Assembly (NCBI RefSeq): GCF_025263485.1
Contig: NZ_CP079863.1
Coordinates: forward strand, 2,418,001 to 2,482,000
Length of the DNA stretch: 64,000 nt
DNA from: Mycobacterium sp. SMC-2
GTDB taxonomy: Bacteria; Actinomycetota; Actinomycetes; Mycobacteriales; Mycobacteriaceae
Reading direction: 5' to 3'
A program made the position numbers and the translations under genes. The notes under the pieces were generated by a model that worked only from the letters and a program-made list of their open reading frames with translations, was not told the origin of the DNA and searched no databases. Positions 62,516-64,000 of this stretch are shown here, in pieces (within the stretch, counting starts at the first letter, position 1; the number at the start of each line of letters is the position of its first letter).

Positions 62516-64000
62516 ATGACAAGCCCACCCGACCCGTCCGGGTCTTCTGAGGCGGGAACCGAAAACATAAGCGAGCCAGGTGATTTAGCCGCCGCACGGC
62601 GCCGGCTGCTGTCCGAGGGGCGCGAGCTGGGTGCGGCGGAGCTGCGGAAGGCCTGGCTGGAGCTCCACGAATCCTGGCTGGCGGCCAAGGCGTCCCAGCT
62701 CGGCATCGCCGCCGACAGCGGTTTCGCGATCGTCGGGGTCGGCGGCCTGGGCCGCCGCGAGCTGCTCCCGTATTCCGACCTCGACCTGATGTTGTTGCAC
62801 GACAACAAGTCTGACGAGGTGCTGCAGCGGGTCGCCGACGGGCTGTGGTATCCGTTGTGGGACGCCAACGTTCGGCTCGACCACAGCGTGCGGACGGTGT
62901 CGGGCGCCCTGGCCGTCGCCAATAGCGACATGGCGGCGGCTCTGGGCATGCTGGATGCCCGCCACATCGCCGGGGACGAGCGGCTGTCGGCCGAGCTGGT
63001 CGCCGGGGCGCGGCGCCAGTGGCGCGGCGCGATCCGATCCCGCATGGACGAGCTTGTCGCGATGACATACGAACGCTGGCAACGGTGTTGGCGGATCGCC
63101 CAGCGAGCCGAGCCGGACCTGAAGTCGGGGCGCGGCGGCCTGCGCGACGTCCAACTGCTCGACGCGCTGGGCGTCGCGCAACTCATCGACCGCCACGGCA
63201 TGGGTCATCCGGACGCGCCGGGGGGCTCGCTGGACGCCGCGTACCTGACGCTGCTCGACGTGCGCACCGAGCTGCACCGGGTATCCCAACGCGGACTCGA
63301 TCAGCTGCTGGCGCAGTTCGCCGACGACGTCAGCGCCGCGTTGGGCGTCGGCGACCGATTCGCGTTGTCGCGCATGCTCTCCAGCGTCAGCCGCACCATC
63401 GCCTACCACGCCGAAACCGGGCTGCGGACCGCGCAGAACGCGCTGCCCCGACGCGGACTCACGGCCCTGGTCCGGCGCCCCAAGCGGCGACCGCTGGACG
63501 AGGGCGTGGTCGAGTACGACGGCGAGGTGGTGCTCGCCCGCGACGCCCAGCCCGAAACCGATGCCGGGTTGGTGCTGCGGGTCGCGGCCGCGTCGGCCAA
63601 CACCGGCCTGCCCATCGCCGCCGGCACGCTCAAACGGCTGGCCGACAGCGTTCCAGACCTGCCGTCGCCGTGGCCGCGGGAGGCGCTGGATGACCTGCTG
63701 GTCGTGCTGCTGGCCGGGCCCACGGCGGTGAACACGATCGAGTCGCTGGACCGCACCGGGCTGTGGGGCCGCCTCTTCCCGGAGTGGGACGCGGTCCGCG
63801 ACCTTCCACCGCGCGACGTCTCGCACAAGTGGACCGTCGACCGTCACATCGTCGAAACCGCCGTCAACGCGGCCCCGCTCACCACTCGCGTGGCGCGATC
63901 GGATCTGCTCGCGCTCGGTGCGTTGCTGCACGACATCGGCAAGGGGCGCGGCACGGACCACTGTGTGCTCGGCGCGGAATTGGCGATCCCGATCGGCAAC
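62516..64000 (+). CDS. glnD: PII nucleotidyl-transferase GlnD (partial, 3' end outside window)
   Basis: First 495 residues of a protein that is about 800 residues in M. tuberculosis (Rv2918c). The N-terminal nucleotidyltransferase domain has Gly76-Gly77 and Asp88/Asp90 in [21 protein letters not shown] helical part follows with the GlnD signature [16 protein letters not shown]. The HD phosphohydrolase domain begins near His472-Asp473 ([13 protein letters not shown]). It should adenylylate and deadenylylate GlnB Tyr51 according to nitrogen status. The frame is open to the last base, so truncation is only by the window edge. The ATG at 62516 follows AGGGT. Confidence 0.96.
   Translation, partial: MTSPPDPSGSSEAGTENISEPGDLAAARRRLLSEGRELGAAELRKAWLELHESWLAAKASQLGIAADSGFAIVGVGGLGRRELLPYSDLDLMLLHDNKSDEVLQRVADGLWYPLWDANVRLDHSVRTVSGALAVANSDMAAALGMLDARHIAGDERLSAELVAGARRQWRGAIRSRMDELVAMTYERWQRCWRIAQRAEPDLKSGRGGLRDVQLLDALGVAQLIDRHGMGHPDAPGGSLDAAYLTLLDVRTELHRVSQRGLDQLLAQFADDVSAALGVGDRFALSRMLSSVSRTIAYHAETGLRTAQNALPRRGLTALVRRPKRRPLDEGVVEYDGEVVLARDAQPETDAGLVLRVAAASANTGLPIAAGTLKRLADSVPDLPSPWPREALDDLLVVLLAGPTAVNTIESLDRTGLWGRLFPEWDAVRDLPPRDVSHKWTVDRHIVETAVNAAPLTTRVARSDLLALGALLHDIGKGRGTDHCVLGAELAIPIGN

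Overview
The window is a high-GC actinobacterial chromosome segment, almost certainly from a Mycobacterium and most likely a slow grower. Gene content and order follow the Rv2972c to Rv2918c stretch of M. tuberculosis, with many proteins recognisable as direct homologues (PpsA-E, FadD26, DrrABC, PapA5, SepIVA, SMC, FtsY, Amt-GlnB-GlnD). Homologue names and family lengths come from recall, since no database search could be run.

Left flank (1-5743): an exported HNH-type nuclease, an aldo/keto reductase with a decayed tandem copy behind it, the esterase LipN, a DsbA/VKOR disulfide-forming pair, RsmD and CoaD. The pyruvate carboxylase gene that lies between VKOR and RsmD in M. tuberculosis is not here.

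Lipid region (5925-48284): this is a phthiocerol dimycocerosate (DIM)-type locus. FadD26 activates a fatty acid as acyl-AMP and loads it on PpsA. PpsA to PpsE extend it to a phthiocerol-like chain, helped by a trans enoyl reductase at PpsD and by the thioesterase TesA. A Mas-type iterative synthase makes the methyl-branched acids, PapA5 esterifies them onto the diol, and DrrABC is the export ABC transporter. Ten genes from fadD26 to papA5 form one minus-strand, translationally coupled block of about 31 kb. mas faces it, tail to tail. The locus is compact. Between coaD and mas, where M. tuberculosis has fadD28, mmpL7, lppX, pks15/1, glycosyltransferases, Rv2951c and Rv2952, there are only the trans enoyl reductase, a flavodoxin-like gene and a copper-type permease (Rv2963-like) with a RicR-type box. 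PpsA appears to be a natural chimera: its AT-to-KR part is PpsB-like, and ppsA, ppsB and ppsC share long, nearly identical DNA tracts.

Right flank (48518-64000): sepIVA, a YceD-like gene, rnc and mutM; then an iron-uptake operon (feoA-feoB-nifU-like) behind an IdeR-like box and bracketed by two direct copies of a palindromic repeat; then an OsmC-like gene, acyP, smc, ftsY, and the nitrogen operon amt-glnB-glnD behind a GlnR-like site. glnD runs off the window.

No insertion sequence, CRISPR array, tRNA or rRNA gene was seen. Three families of short palindromic repeats sit between genes.
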